This document shows, piece by piece, positions 15,658 to 24,104 of a stretch of 32,552 nucleotides of DNA; positions within the stretch are counted from its first letter, which is position 1; the number at the start of each line of letters is the position of its first letter. The DNA lies in contig JASJCB010000111.1 of assembly GCA_030066195.1 (NCBI GenBank), positions 1 through 32,552 of the forward strand, in the 5' to 3' direction. Source of the stretch: Acidobacteriota bacterium (lineage in GTDB: Bacteria; Acidobacteriota; Holophagae; Acanthopleuribacterales; Acanthopleuribacteraceae). The notes beneath the pieces were generated by a model, which ran no database searches, had not been told where the DNA came from, and saw only the letters and a program-made list of their open reading frames with translations. Made by a program: the position numbers and the translations under genes.

Positions 15658-18600
15658 TTAGGACAAACGGACGCCGATCACGGTCACGTCGTCCCGTTGC
15701 GCCCCGTAGCCCAGGTGATGCGTCCATTCTTTGATGAGGGCCTTTTCCTGATCGGCGATGTCTTGCCCGGCGATGCTCGCCAGGAAGTTACGGAACCGCT
15801 TCGGACCGTATTTTTCGCCGGCGGGTCCGGGTTGATCCGTGAATCCGTCCGTGCTCAGGTAGATACAGTCACCCGCCTTGTAGTCGAGGACGTGGTCGGT
15901 GAACTGCCGCCGCTCTTCCTTCTGGCGTCCGCCGATCGATTTGCGGTCGCCCTTGATGATCTCCAAGTCCTCGTTTTGATTGCAGCGAAAGAGGTATAGG
16001 GGGCACCGAGCACCCGCAAAGGTGATGCGGCGCTTACCGGCCTCGATGCGGCACAGGGACATATCCATACCGTCGGTCGTCCCTGAACCCATCTCCTGGC
16101 GCAAAGCCGCGCGAACCCCCTCGTGTAAGTCACGCAGGATGACGGACGGTTCGTAGACATTGTTTTCGTTGATGATCCGGTTCAACAGCGTATTGCCGAT
16201 CAGGGACATAAAAGCGCCGGGAACGCCGTGTCCCGTACAATCGACGGCCGTTACAAACGTAGCATCCTTGCGTTGGGAAAACCAGAAGAAGTCACCCGAA
16301 ACGATGTCCTTGGGCCGGAACAGTACGAAGCACTCCTTGAATACGTCTTTGATGCTGGCCAACTCCGGCAAAATGGCGGTTTGGATGCGTTGCGCGTATT
16401 GAATGGAACTGACGATATGCCGGTTCTTGACACTCAACTCGCGGGTACGCTCATCGACCTTCTGTTCCAATGTCTGGCTGTATTCTTCCAAGGACGCATA
16501 CAGACGCGCATTTTCAAGCGACGGCGCCGCCTGGCCGCACAGCAGTTGCATCAGGTTCACCCGGTGCTCGGTGAAAGCGCCCACATTGACATTGTTTTCC
16601 AGGTACAAGATCGCGCTCAGTTTGCCCTGGTGGCTGATGGGCGTACACAACACCGATTTGGGGTTGACGCGGGCGATGTAGGTGTCCGAACGAAACAGCG
16701 GCTCTTCCAAGGCGTTGCTCAAAACTACGTCTTCACGTGTTTTGGCTACAAAGTGAACAATGCTCAGAGACAGATCGACGGCGCCTTCCAGAGGTGCGCT
16801 GCTGTCTTCGATAAATTCGATATCGTCCTTGGTGCCGCGAGCCTTCACGAACCACTCGCCCTGATCTTCCAACATCAAGGCCCCGCGCGTGGCCCCGGCA
16901 TTCAGGATCACCAACCGCATGACTTCTTTCAAAAGCGATCCCAGAACGATCTGGGAGGAAATGGTCTGAAAGGCCTGCATCACCACGTCCAGGTCCAAGC
17001 GGTCCGAAATGGAGGTCACGCCGGTCACCGTGGTATCGGAGAGATGCTTCATATGTGAGCCCTGAATGATCAGGTCGCCGTACTTCGCCTCCATGTCCTG
17101 TACCTTGACCCTGGCGCCCCAGCGAGAGTACAGGTAATGGGCCTCGGAAATATAACCGCGCGCCGCCCGGCGACGGCCGCGTTCCAGGAAGCAGCGCGCC
17201 GCCAATTCATTGATAACGGCCTCGTTTTGCATGAAACCGAATTCCCGGGCGCTGTCGATAGCGGCGTCGTAGTTATCCAGAGCGTCGTCATAACGACCCT
17301 CGAGCCGCGCCTGTTCGGCCAGCATCACCTGGTACTTATGCAGGTAATTGTCCGGGCCCGACTCGCTCCAAACCTTCATGAGTTCCAGGTTTTCGGCCAG
17401 TTTGTCACCGTAGGTCTTGCGCTCTTCCTCGTTGAAATCGGGCCAGTTGGCGGCGATGATCAGGCTGTTGTAGAAATGCTGGTCAACGCTCAACATGAGA
17501 CCGGGCGCCGTGTTCTTGTTTTTGTCGGCGCTCATGCTCAACTCAAGCGCTTCCTTGTAGGCCCCGTAGAGGAAATATACGAACGACTTGTAGCAATGCA
17601 CCCAGAACAGGCCGAAGTCGAAGGGTACGCCCTTCAGCAGTTCGATTACCTTTTCCTCGTTGAAGGTATCGTCGTCAAAAGACAGGCGATTCGGGTTGTC
17701 CAACTTACCCTGAAGGTTGAGAATGATGTGTTGGTCCAGGTTCAGCAGTTCCCACATCATATCTACGCCGCTGCCCCTGGCGTAAGGCGTGTACTTCAGA
17801 CCCTCGGCATAGACCTCGTCGAGCGGATCGCCCATCATGAAGCGAATGTGGGGGATGTAGTTGACCGCCCAGACGCCGTACCACAGATCCCCGGTTTGCA
17901 GACAGGCCCGGTAGGATTTCTCGTAGTGGCCGATATTGTTGCGGAAATGGCGGCGGTAGTGACTGATGAAGTGAGCAAACAGGTTGTTGATCTTGGCCAC
18001 AAGATAGATGTTGTCGAAGCGTTCCTGCAGGCGGATGCCCACGCGGCCGAAATCATCGCCGGCTTTGTACTGTCCCTTACCGCAAAGGTTGAGACCGTAG
18101 GTCACAAATCCGAACGAGGAATAGTTGGTCATGCCGCTTTGCAAGGAGATGGTCGCAATCTTTAACGCGGCCAGGGTGCCCAAGTCGTAGAGGCCCTCGG
18201 CAAAGTAGGAATTGTTCCAGGTTTGGTGCAACATGCTCATGACAATGGAAAGATCGCTGTCCTCGGCATCCGGTTCATCGGAAATGCCCTCGATATCACG
18301 GCCTTCGATCAGCACCTCGATGTTCTTGTACTCCTGCTCCAACTCGCGCTGAATACCGTCCGGGTCATCGATGGCGGGCAGGCCGATACCGAACAATTCC
18401 AGGCAGGCCTTCCCGAACTTCACGCCCTCGGTAAAGCGCCCGAACTTCATGTAGGCGCCCATCATCAACTCGTAGATATCGGCCTTGTCCTGCCGGTTCG
18501 CCGCATGAGCCAGGGTGTCGGCGAAGACCTCCTCGGCCTTGTCCATATGTTCGCACAGGTACTCGCATTCGGTGCGGTTGCGCGACAACTCGAACATGGT

Positions 18601-20976
18601 TCTGTATTGACGTTTCCATGCCGCCTCGGTTTCGCCCAGCAATTCCGTGCCCTGGCGGAGATAGTTCAACGCGGCCAGGTGGGCCGTGGAACTACGCGCC
18701 TTCTTGCCGGCTTTCAGGTTCAGCGCGGCCACCAGGTCCGCTTCTTCCCGGTCGGTAATCAGGGCGGCGCCCATATTGAAGTGGTTGACCAGATCGAAGA
18801 TGTGTTCGTCGCGCTCTTCCCCCGAAACATTTTCCAGCAGCAGGCGCCCGATCCGCAGGTGGATCTCCCTGGCGTCGTCTTCCGACATCAGCGAATAGGC
18901 CGCTTCGTGAATGCGATCGTGCAGGAATTTGTAGACGACCTTGCCGGGATCGGGCAGGTAGGCGTCCTTGCCGGTGTTGCGATAGAAGCGATAGTCATCG
19001 CTTTGGGGCACCACCAAACCTTCTACCACGGCGTCCCAGAGACCGTCGGCAGCCGCACGCGGTTCGCGGTCACTGATCACGGCCAGGGTCTTCAGGTCGA
19101 AAGTGTTGCCCAGGCAACTGGCCAGACGTAATAATTCCCGCGTCTCTTCCGTTAATTTGTTGATACGGGCGGTCATCAATTCGACCACGTTGGAGGAGGC
19201 TTCCATGGACGCGATATCGTCCATGGACCAGGTCCACTGCTTGAGCTTGGGGTCGAAATACACCAGCTTCTCGGCGTAGAGGGTGTTGAGAAACTGGCCC
19301 AGGAAGAAGGGGTTGCCGCCGGTTTTCGCGTGCAGCAGGGTTGCCAGGTTCCTGGTTTTGGGGGGCTCGTGGTAGAGCGTATCGGCCACCAGTTGGTTGG
19401 TATTGGCCAGGTCCAACGGCGCCAGTTCGATGGTCTCGAAAGTCTTCTTTTTGGCAATCTTGTCCAGGGTAAGCATCAAGGGGTGAGACGGGTCGACCTC
19501 GTTATCGCGGTAGGCGCCCAAAACCAGCAGGCTCTCGCCCTCATCGACCGTCATGCGACTTTGCAGCAAATCCAGGGAAGCCTGATCGGCCCATTGCAAA
19601 TCATCCAGGAAGAAAATCAGCGGATAACCCCTGGCCGTAAAAACACCGAGGAAACTTTGGAAGACGTCGATCAGTCGACGCTTGGACTCTTCGCCTTCCA
19701 ATACGGTGACGGCGGGTTGCGGGCCCAGGATCAGTTCCAGCTCGGGGATCAGGTCAGTCAATACCCGGCCGCGGTTTTCCAGGGCGGCCAGCATATCTTC
19801 CTTCCAACGTTCGATCTGCTCCCGCGGTTCGGAGAGGATATGCCGGATCAATCCTTGAAACGCCTCGCTGATGGCCTGGAAAGGAATATTCCGCCGGTAC
19901 TGGTCGAACTTGCTGGTCAGGAAGAAACCGCGCCGTTCTACCATAGGACGATGGACTTCGCCGATCAGGGCGGACTTGCCGACCCCGGAGTAACCGGCCA
20001 CCAACATCATCTCGGTGCTGCCGTCGGCCACCTGCTGGAAGGCGTGCATCAACTTGGCGATCTCGCTCTCGCGTCCATAGAGCCGCTGCGAGACCTGTAA
20101 CTTCAAGGGCATATCGAAACGGGCCGTTTCGAAAAAATCGATGCGCGATTCCCTGCGCAAGCGGGCCAAACATTCTTCCAAGTCGGCGCGTAACCCGACG
20201 GCGCTTTGGTAGCGGCGCTCCACGGTCTTCGCCATCAACTTGTTGAGAACCGCCGACACCATTTCGGGGACGTCGTCCTTGACCTCATGGGCGGACGGCG
20301 GCGTCTCGGCCAAATGGCAATGGACCATGGACAGCGCTTCCTTTTCGATGAAGGGCAACCGCCCGGTTATCAACTCGTAAAGCGAAACGCCCAGGGAATA
20401 CAAGTCGGATCGGTAGTCGATATGCCGGTTCATGCGGCCGGTTTGCTCGGGTGAAATATAGGGAAGCGAACCTTCCAGATAGTTGATGCCCACCATGCCC
20501 TGCTTCTCGCGACTGAGCCGGGAAGCAATGGAAAAGTCGATAATGCCCAGTTTACCGTTGTTGGGATTGATGACGATATTGGAGGGTTTGATGTCCTTGT
20601 GGATGATGTCGCTGAGATGAACGGCGTTCAGGATATCGCAGAGCTGCACGGCAATTTCCAGGCATCGCGCGATCCCGGGCCTTTGGGCCCGAGCCCACTC
20701 TCCCAGGGAGACCGCCCCGAAATCTTCCATTACGAAAGCCAACTTCTTGTCGACTTTGACCAGATCCACCGCCCCGGCAATGCCGTGATGGTCCAGGCTT
20801 TTCACCAGATCGTATTCCAACTTCAAGCGAGCCAGATCCTTTCGCGGAGGATAGGACATACTGAAGGTTTTTACGACCACGGGCAACCCGTCTGTCTTGC
20901 GATTACCTCGGTAGACAGTGGTATTGTCACTCCTGGCTATAGTCTCAGTAAGCTGGTAACCCTGGATATTCTGCAT
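15658..20976 (-). CDS. Giant Ser/Thr kinase - AAA-type ATPase - helical repeat - GAF - SpoIIE/PP2C phosphatase fusion
   Basis: This protein has 1772 residues. Residues 8-275 form a protein kinase: K36 in VVVK, HKDIKPSN at 126-133, and DFS (147-149) in place of DFG. Residues 295-560 form an AAA-type ATPase/adaptor with Walker A AGYSGVGKSA (327-336) and Walker B LIFFLDD (453-459). A long helical, TPR-like region follows to about 1300, then a GAF domain (about 1340-1490), a coiled coil (LEQKVDERTREL) and a C-terminal SpoIIE/PP2C phosphatase with AVDCTGHGVPGAFMSLIG and DDVTVIGVRL. The protein could both phosphorylate and dephosphorylate partners in response to a ligand bound by GAF or the repeats. 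Similar multi-domain proteins occur in cyanobacteria, spirochaetes and Acidobacteriota. The ATG at 20976 has GAGG 7 bases upstream. It is monocistronic, cytosolic and uninterrupted. Confidence 0.92.
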   Translation of the reverse strand: MQNIQGYQLTETIARSDNTTVYRGNRKTDGLPVVVKTFSMSYPPRKDLARLKLEYDLVKSLDHHGIAGAVDLVKVDKKLAFVMEDFGAVSLGEWARAQRPGIARCLEIAVQLCDILNAVHLSDIIHKDIKPSNIVINPNNGKLGIIDFSIASRLSREKQGMVGINYLEGSLPYISPEQTGRMNRHIDYRSDLYSLGVSLYELITGRLPFIEKEALSMVHCHLAETPPSAHEVKDDVPEMVSAVLNKLMAKTVERRYQSAVGLRADLEECLARLRRESRIDFFETARFDMPLKLQVSQRLYGRESEIAKLMHAFQQVADGSTEMMLVAGYSGVGKSALIGEVHRPMVERRGFFLTSKFDQYRRNIPFQAISEAFQGLIRHILSEPREQIERWKEDMLAALENRGRVLTDLIPELELILGPQPAVTVLEGEESKRRLIDVFQSFLGVFTARGYPLIFFLDDLQWADQASLDLLQSRMTVDEGESLLVLGAYRDNEVDPSHPLMLTLDKIAKKKTFETIELAPLDLANTNQLVADTLYHEPPKTRNLATLLHAKTGGNPFFLGQFLNTLYAEKLVYFDPKLKQWTWSMDDIASMEASSNVVELMTARINKLTEETRELLRLASCLGNTFDLKTLAVISDREPRAAADGLWDAVVEGLVVPQSDDYRFYRNTGKDAYLPDPGKVVYKFLHDRIHEAAYSLMSEDDAREIHLRIGRLLLENVSGEERDEHIFDLVNHFNMGAALITDREEADLVAALNLKAGKKARSSTAHLAALNYLRQGTELLGETEAAWKRQYRTMFELSRNRTECEYLCEHMDKAEEVFADTLAHAANRQDKADIYELMMGAYMKFGRFTEGVKFGKACLELFGIGLPAIDDPDGIQRELEQEYKNIEVLIEGRDIEGISDEPDAEDSDLSIVMSMLHQTWNNSYFAEGLYDLGTLAALKIATISLQSGMTNYSSFGFVTYGLNLCGKGQYKAGDDFGRVGIRLQERFDNIYLVAKINNLFAHFISHYRRHFRNNIGHYEKSYRACLQTGDLWYGVWAVNYIPHIRFMMGDPLDEVYAEGLKYTPYARGSGVDMMWELLNLDQHIILNLQGKLDNPNRLSFDDDTFNEEKVIELLKGVPFDFGLFWVHCYKSFVYFLYGAYKEALELSMSADKNKNTAPGLMLSVDQHFYNSLIIAANWPDFNEEERKTYGDKLAENLELMKVWSESGPDNYLHKYQVMLAEQARLEGRYDDALDNYDAAIDSAREFGFMQNEAVINELAARCFLERGRRRAARGYISEAHYLYSRWGARVKVQDMEAKYGDLIIQGSHMKHLSDTTVTGVTSISDRLDLDVVMQAFQTISSQIVLGSLLKEVMRLVILNAGATRGALMLEDQGEWFVKARGTKDDIEFIEDSSAPLEGAVDLSLSIVHFVAKTREDVVLSNALEEPLFRSDTYIARVNPKSVLCTPISHQGKLSAILYLENNVNVGAFTEHRVNLMQLLCGQAAPSLENARLYASLEEYSQTLEQKVDERTRELSVKNRHIVSSIQYAQRIQTAILPELASIKDVFKECFVLFRPKDIVSGDFFWFSQRKDATFVTAVDCTGHGVPGAFMSLIGNTLLNRIINENNVYEPSVILRDLHEGVRAALRQEMGSGTTDGMDMSLCRIEAGKRRITFAGARCPLYLFRCNQNEDLEIIKGDRKSIGGRQKEERRQFTDHVLDYKAGDCIYLSTDGFTDQPGPAGEKYGPKRFRNFLASIAGQDIADQEKALIKEWTHHLGYGAQRDDVTVIGVRLS

Positions 20977-21531
20977 CGATGCGCCTCAATTATAGAAAGG
21001 GAAGTATCCGGGCTCTTAGAGAACCCGACAGCAGCATGGCGATTTTGAGCAGGTTCAAATATAAAAACGTCAGTCATTCTACTTCAGGGGAAGCATAATC
21101 CCAAGCAGGTCCCCTATTCTACCGTTAAAAGCCTCCCGAGTCCAGGAAGATGCAAAAGACCCCAAAAGATCGGGGGGCCGTTGAAGTCGAGGATGTGCGG
21201 GTTGTCATGTGAATATCCGGCAGCGAGCCAATCCTCGCGCGAAAAACAGAAACAAAAGGCAGGCATCAGCCGCCCCGGCGACCCGACAATTCGACCGGTA
21301 ACTCAATCGCTGCCGGTCGGCATTCCCGGCACAGGTAAAAATATTGTAATCCGCCTTTGCATACCCCGAAATTCCCCGAATGCCGCACATTGGCCTCAAA
21401 TCCTTTACGAGCATACCTTTTAACCGAAAGGGCCCGCTGGCAACGGGCCGGCTGACGTGTAAAAAGTATCGCACACGAGGTTATTCCATGTAACCAAACT
21501 GCCTCAAACACTGTAAATAGAAGTAAGGCTG
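20977..21531. other. Non-coding region upstream of the kinase gene
   Basis: About 550 bp separate the kinase start from the promoter of the small CxxC gene. Short frames here lack ribosome binding sites. The kinase promoter should lie in this region on the minus strand, but no convincing -35/-10 pair at a workable distance was found. A GGGCCCGCTGGCAACGGGCC hairpin-like sequence occurs near 21430-21452. Confidence 0.4.
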
Positions 21532-21560
21532 TTGCGTTGGGTACCATTTATCAATCTAAT
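21532..21560 (+). promoter_or_regulatory. Candidate sigma70-type promoter for the CxxC small protein gene
   Basis: TTGCGT at 21532-21537 and TCTAAT at 21555-21560 are spaced by 17 bp, 44 bp before the ATG at 21604, leaving room for the GGAGGG ribosome binding site. The -10 matches consensus at five of six positions. Confidence 0.5.
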
Positions 21561-21603
21561 GGATTACCGTGTTTCTCGATCCCAAAACGGAGGGATTTGC
21601 CTT

Positions 21604-21813
21604 ATGACTCCCAAAGAACACCAAAAAGACCACGACCTGTCTACCATCTGCATGTACTGCCGACGAGTTCGCACCGGACCGTCCATCTGGCAGAAACTGG
21701 AAAAAATCACCGGCCGTCTGACCCACGGTGCTTGTCCGACCTGTTATAACGAGGTCTTGCCCAAGTTCATGGAAGAAATCCGCAAGGAGACCCATTTTCC
21801 GGCGGCCTGTTGA
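21604..21813 (+). CDS. Small putative zinc-binding protein (two CxxC motifs)
   Basis: This is a 69-residue protein with ICMYCRRVRTGPSIWQKLEK and, further on, THGACPTCYNEVLPKFMEE. The pattern C-x2-C ... W-x-x-L-E ... H-G-x-C-P-x-C is the one often found as a C-terminal extension of PAS and sensor kinase or response-regulator proteins; here it is a stand-alone protein. Four cysteines plus a His could bind one zinc ion. The ATG at 21604 has GGAGGG 9 bases upstream; an in-frame upstream ATG at 21532 overlaps the promoter and is rejected. It converges on the nucleotidyltransferase gene with 9 bp between stops. Its role is unknown, perhaps as a partner of a signalling protein. Confidence 0.75.
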   Translation: MTPKEHQKDHDLSTICMYCRRVRTGPSIWQKLEKITGRLTHGACPTCYNEVLPKFMEEIRKETHFPAAC

Positions 21814-21822
21814 TCTCAGGTT

Positions 21823-22563
21823 TCATCGGTCTTGCGCGGCCAACCAGGCGCGTACTTTTTCCAGCTCTTCCGGCGTGTTGACGCCCATGGTGATGTCAGG
21901 GTCGGGCGCGGAAAGCGTTCCGGCGCCGAACCCCCTTCGGTGACACAGGCCGACGATATGCGGCAGGAAGTACTCCCCTTTTTTTTCGTTTTGCGGTATC
22001 TCCGCCACCAGGGGAAGGACCCGCTCGGCATCCAGACAATACTGACTGGTATGTACTTCGGAGATAAGCCGTTGCGTCTCGGTACAATCGATTTCCTCGA
22101 TGATCTCGGTCACCCGGCCCCGGTCATCGCGGATTACGCGCCCGTAAGGCGGAATGGGATCGAAGACCGCGGTCAAGATGACGCACCCCAGCTTCTCCCG
22201 GCGGCGTTTGTCGATAAGAGCGCTCAAGATTTGCGGGGTGATCAGCGGCGCATCACCGATCAACACCAGGAGATCGCCCCGAAATCCTGCCAACTGAGGC
22301 AAAGCCGATTTCAGGGCGTCGCCGGAGCCCAGGGGTTGCTCCTGGCGGGCATATTCAACCCGATCACCCGTCACGCGGCGGATTTGGTCTTCATTGTTAC
22401 CGACTACCACAATCACCCTGCCGGCTCCGGCAGCCCCACAGGCGCCCGTAATGCGTTCCAGCATGGTCACACCGCCGATTTCGTGCAGCACCTTTGGTTT
22501 GGCGGAACCCATCCGCGTACCTCTGCCGGCCGCGAGAATGACAGCGGCAATGTTCGAAGACAT
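21823..22563 (-). CDS. Sugar-nucleotidyltransferase, GlmU N-terminal-like (no acetyltransferase domain)
   Basis: This is a 246-residue NTP transferase. It begins AAVILAAGRGTRMGSAKPKVL, the signature loop L-x2-G-x-GTRM-x4-PK-x-L. It then has the QEQPLGSGDAL substrate loop and VLIGDAPLI (metal-binding D), with YFLPHIVGL later on, as in GlmU uridyltransferases. The left-handed beta-helix acetyltransferase half of bifunctional GlmU (about 200 residues) is absent, so it should only make a UDP-sugar (probably UDP-GlcNAc) from sugar-1-phosphate and UTP. The ATG at 22563 has GAGG 6 bases upstream; an earlier in-frame start at 22590 adds residues with no homology. It sits downstream of the peptide gene terminator, so it is probably a separate unit; it may feed sugar donors to the glycosyltransferases. 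Confidence 0.82.
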   Translation of the reverse strand: MSSNIAAVILAAGRGTRMGSAKPKVLHEIGGVTMLERITGACGAAGAGRVIVVVGNNEDQIRRVTGDRVEYARQEQPLGSGDALKSALPQLAGFRGDLLVLIGDAPLITPQILSALIDKRRREKLGCVILTAVFDPIPPYGRVIRDDRGRVTEIIEEIDCTETQRLISEVHTSQYCLDAERVLPLVAEIPQNEKKGEYFLPHIVGLCHRRGFGAGTLSAPDPDITMGVNTPEELEKVRAWLAAQDR

Positions 22564-22664
22564 GCTTAACCTCGCTCGAGTTCGATCCAAGGGTTATTTT
22601 CGGGATCTCGGGCACAAAGGGCAATCAAAAAAGCAAGGCGCGACTTAAGGGAGCTATGAGGTCA

Positions 22665-22699
22665 TGAAAAAGGCCTCGCGATTCAACTCGCGAGGCCCG
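22665..22699 (-). terminator. Intrinsic terminator after the peptide precursor gene
   Basis: Read on the minus strand: GGCCTCGCGA, a 6-base loop, TCGCGAGGCC, then TTTTT. The 10-bp GC-rich stem followed by a T-run is a classic rho-independent terminator. It lies 25 bp after the precursor stop and isolates it from the nucleotidyltransferase gene. Confidence 0.85.
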
Positions 22700-22723
22700 T
22701 GTTCGTTAATAAAAGCAAGCGGG

Positions 22724-22954
22724 TTAGCAAATGAAGGTGCAGTTATCGGTGCAGTAAAGACCCTGAGTGCAGTTGAAGTTGCTGCAAATTTCGGGGGCAC
22801 CCGTATCACATGCATTGAAATCGGTGACACACCCCCCATAGGTATTACAACCACCCCAACTGCATACGGGACCGCTGCCGCCGCCAACCGTTTTCTCGTC
22901 CATCGATGTAGTGAAGCTTTTAACCTTCAGCTCATTAAGCGAGAGCTTTTTCAT
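22724..22954 (-). CDS. Cys-rich RiPP precursor peptide with pinensin-like leader
   Basis: This is a 76-residue peptide. The leader MKKLSLNELKVKSFTTS (1-17) matches the L-x-L-x2-L-x-V-x-SF-x-T pattern of pinensin-type class I lanthipeptide leaders. It is followed by KTVGGG (21-26), a plausible cleavage site. The core (about 27-76) has nine Cys (31, 36, 42, 49, 57, 62, 68, 72, 76), many Thr/Ser/Asn/Gly, acidic residues (D45, D50, E55, D70) and no Lys; it ends in Cys. Two ATP-grasp enzymes of the MvdC/MvdD kind are encoded immediately upstream on the same strand, while no LanB or LanC is present. It could carry ester crosslinks, thioether rings or disulfides. The ATG has AAGGAG 8 bases upstream, and there is a dedicated strong promoter and terminator. 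Confidence 0.85.
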   Translation of the reverse strand: MKKLSLNELKVKSFTTSMDEKTVGGGSGPVCSWGGCNTYGGCVTDFNACDTGAPEICSNFNCTQGLYCTDNCTFIC

Positions 22955-22987
22955 TTTCTATACTCCTTGTTAGTGATTCATTCCAAT

Positions 22988-23000
22988 TCACAATTTGTGA
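22988..23000. promoter_or_regulatory. Operator candidate at the precursor transcription start
   Basis: TCACAATTTGTGA is a 13-bp inverted repeat (6-bp arms, one central base) lying just downstream of the -10 box and over the expected start site. A dimeric repressor bound here would block transcription. The half-site TGTGA resembles CRP-type sites, but the arm order is reversed. Confidence 0.4.
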
Positions 23001-23007
23001 CGGCTTC

Positions 23008-23035
23008 ATTTTAGCAACCTAATTACCCCTGTCAA
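23008..23035 (-). promoter_or_regulatory. Strong sigma70-type promoter of the precursor gene
   Basis: On the minus strand TTGACA (23030-23035, perfect -35) and TAAAAT (23008-23013) are separated by 16 bp. The predicted start near 23001 gives a leader of about 47 nt. This allows the small precursor to be made in excess over its two upstream ATP-grasp enzymes, as is usual in RiPP loci. Confidence 0.7.
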
Positions 23036-23083
23036 CAATTTAACCATGATCAGCTATTGCAGAATTTGTAGAAAGATAAGACG

Positions 23084-24103
23084 TCATCGCGCAGAGGCCG
23101 GAACCGTCACGTGACCGCCGGTGAAGCGCCGCGGTATCTTGCCCGTCAACAGCCTTGCAATGGCCTTGGAAATGGGCAGATCGGCATACATTTCCAGCCA
23201 ATAGAATTCGCCGCAGGGGTTCACTTCCAGAAACACGTAGCGGTCGTCCGGGGTTAGGATGATGTCGATCGCGCCATAGTTCAACTGAAGAAAATCCATG
23301 GTCTTCAACAAACCGGCCTTTACCGCTTCCGGCAGTTCGTAGGGTTTCCAATGCTCGGCGAAGGCGTGACCTTCCTTGCGCCAGTCGCTTTCGGCCCGTT
23401 CCATGGTCGTACTGTCGATACCGGCACAGAAGATCTCGTTGCCGACCACCGTCACCCGTAGTTCCAACTTCTTGGGCACCATCTCCTGAAAGATCATGGG
23501 GCACAGGTTCAGCCCGTCTAATTCGGACAGGTCCGCCTCAGTCATCTTATTGGTGAAGACAACCTGCTCCTCGTCGTCTCGATAGATCGCGAAACTGGAT
23601 TGCATCTTGGTGATGATACCGTCGGGATGGGCATCGGCAAAACGTCTCACCGCCCCGGGGTCGTTGGTGAACAGGCTGTCGGGCACCTCAAGGCCGGCCT
23701 TGCGGGCTACAAGGGCGTGCAGTTGCTTGTTCTCGGCATAGCGAATGTTCTGCAGCGGGTCCAGCACAAAGGGCGCGCTGGTCGCCATCATCCCCCGGAA
23801 GGTGCGCCGTGATTCCTCGTTGGACGGCGCCGCCAGTTGCGGGTCCATGCCCTTGGGTAGATTCTTGCCGATACGCATACGGCGATACCAGATCGCGCTG
23901 ACTGTATCCAGGTCCAGTTCGCCTTCGGTGCTCACCAACCTGCGTTTAGGGACACCCTTTCCGAAACCAAGGGAAAGAATATCTCGGCCGGGATAACGAT
24001 CCGTATTGAACCGAAAGCTTTGACCGCCTTCCTCGGCGATCACATCCTGCACCTTTTGCACGCAGGGATTCTCCTGACTATGGGTTACGATCAAAACAGT
24101 CAC
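23084..24103 (-). CDS. ATP-grasp peptide maturase, MvdC/MvdD family (second of pair)
   Basis: This 339-residue enzyme belongs to the ATP-grasp family that forms omega-ester or omega-amide crosslinks in graspetides (microviridins and relatives). It shows ENKQLHALVARKAGLEVPDS, the ITKMQSSF nucleotide-binding strand, LELRVTVVG, and the metal/ATP site LNYGAIDIILTPDDRYVFLE followed by VNPCGEFYWLE. The start is GTG at 24103: GGGGAGG lies 6 bases upstream and the product then aligns with its neighbour from residue 1. An ATG at 24145 would overlap the preceding gene. Only one base separates it from the upstream ATP-grasp gene, so the two are coupled. It is clearly paralogous to that gene. The precursor gene follows 129 bp downstream. 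Confidence 0.88.
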   Translation of the reverse strand: MTVLIVTHSQENPCVQKVQDVIAEEGGQSFRFNTDRYPGRDILSLGFGKGVPKRRLVSTEGELDLDTVSAIWYRRMRIGKNLPKGMDPQLAAPSNEESRRTFRGMMATSAPFVLDPLQNIRYAENKQLHALVARKAGLEVPDSLFTNDPGAVRRFADAHPDGIITKMQSSFAIYRDDEEQVVFTNKMTEADLSELDGLNLCPMIFQEMVPKKLELRVTVVGNEIFCAGIDSTTMERAESDWRKEGHAFAEHWKPYELPEAVKAGLLKTMDFLQLNYGAIDIILTPDDRYVFLEVNPCGEFYWLEMYADLPISKAIARLLTGKIPRRFTGGHVTVPASAR

Positions 24104-24104
24104 C

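Noticed and set aside
16228..19131. Long plus-strand frames opposite the giant kinase gene
   Set aside because: They are antisense shadows; the minus-strand frame carries recognisable kinase, ATPase, GAF and phosphatase motifs throughout.
20989..20994. TATAAT on the minus strand just before the kinase start
   Set aside because: A start site 6-7 bases downstream would cut off the GAGG ribosome binding site, and no -35 box fits at 16-18 bp.
21823..22563. Complete bifunctional GlmU
   Set aside because: Only the nucleotidyltransferase half is encoded; the hexapeptide-repeat acetyltransferase half is absent.
22724..22954. Calling the precursor a lanthipeptide outright
   Set aside because: The leader resembles pinensin-type leaders, but no dehydratase or cyclase gene is in the window and the adjacent enzymes are ATP-grasp ligases, so the ring chemistry is left open.
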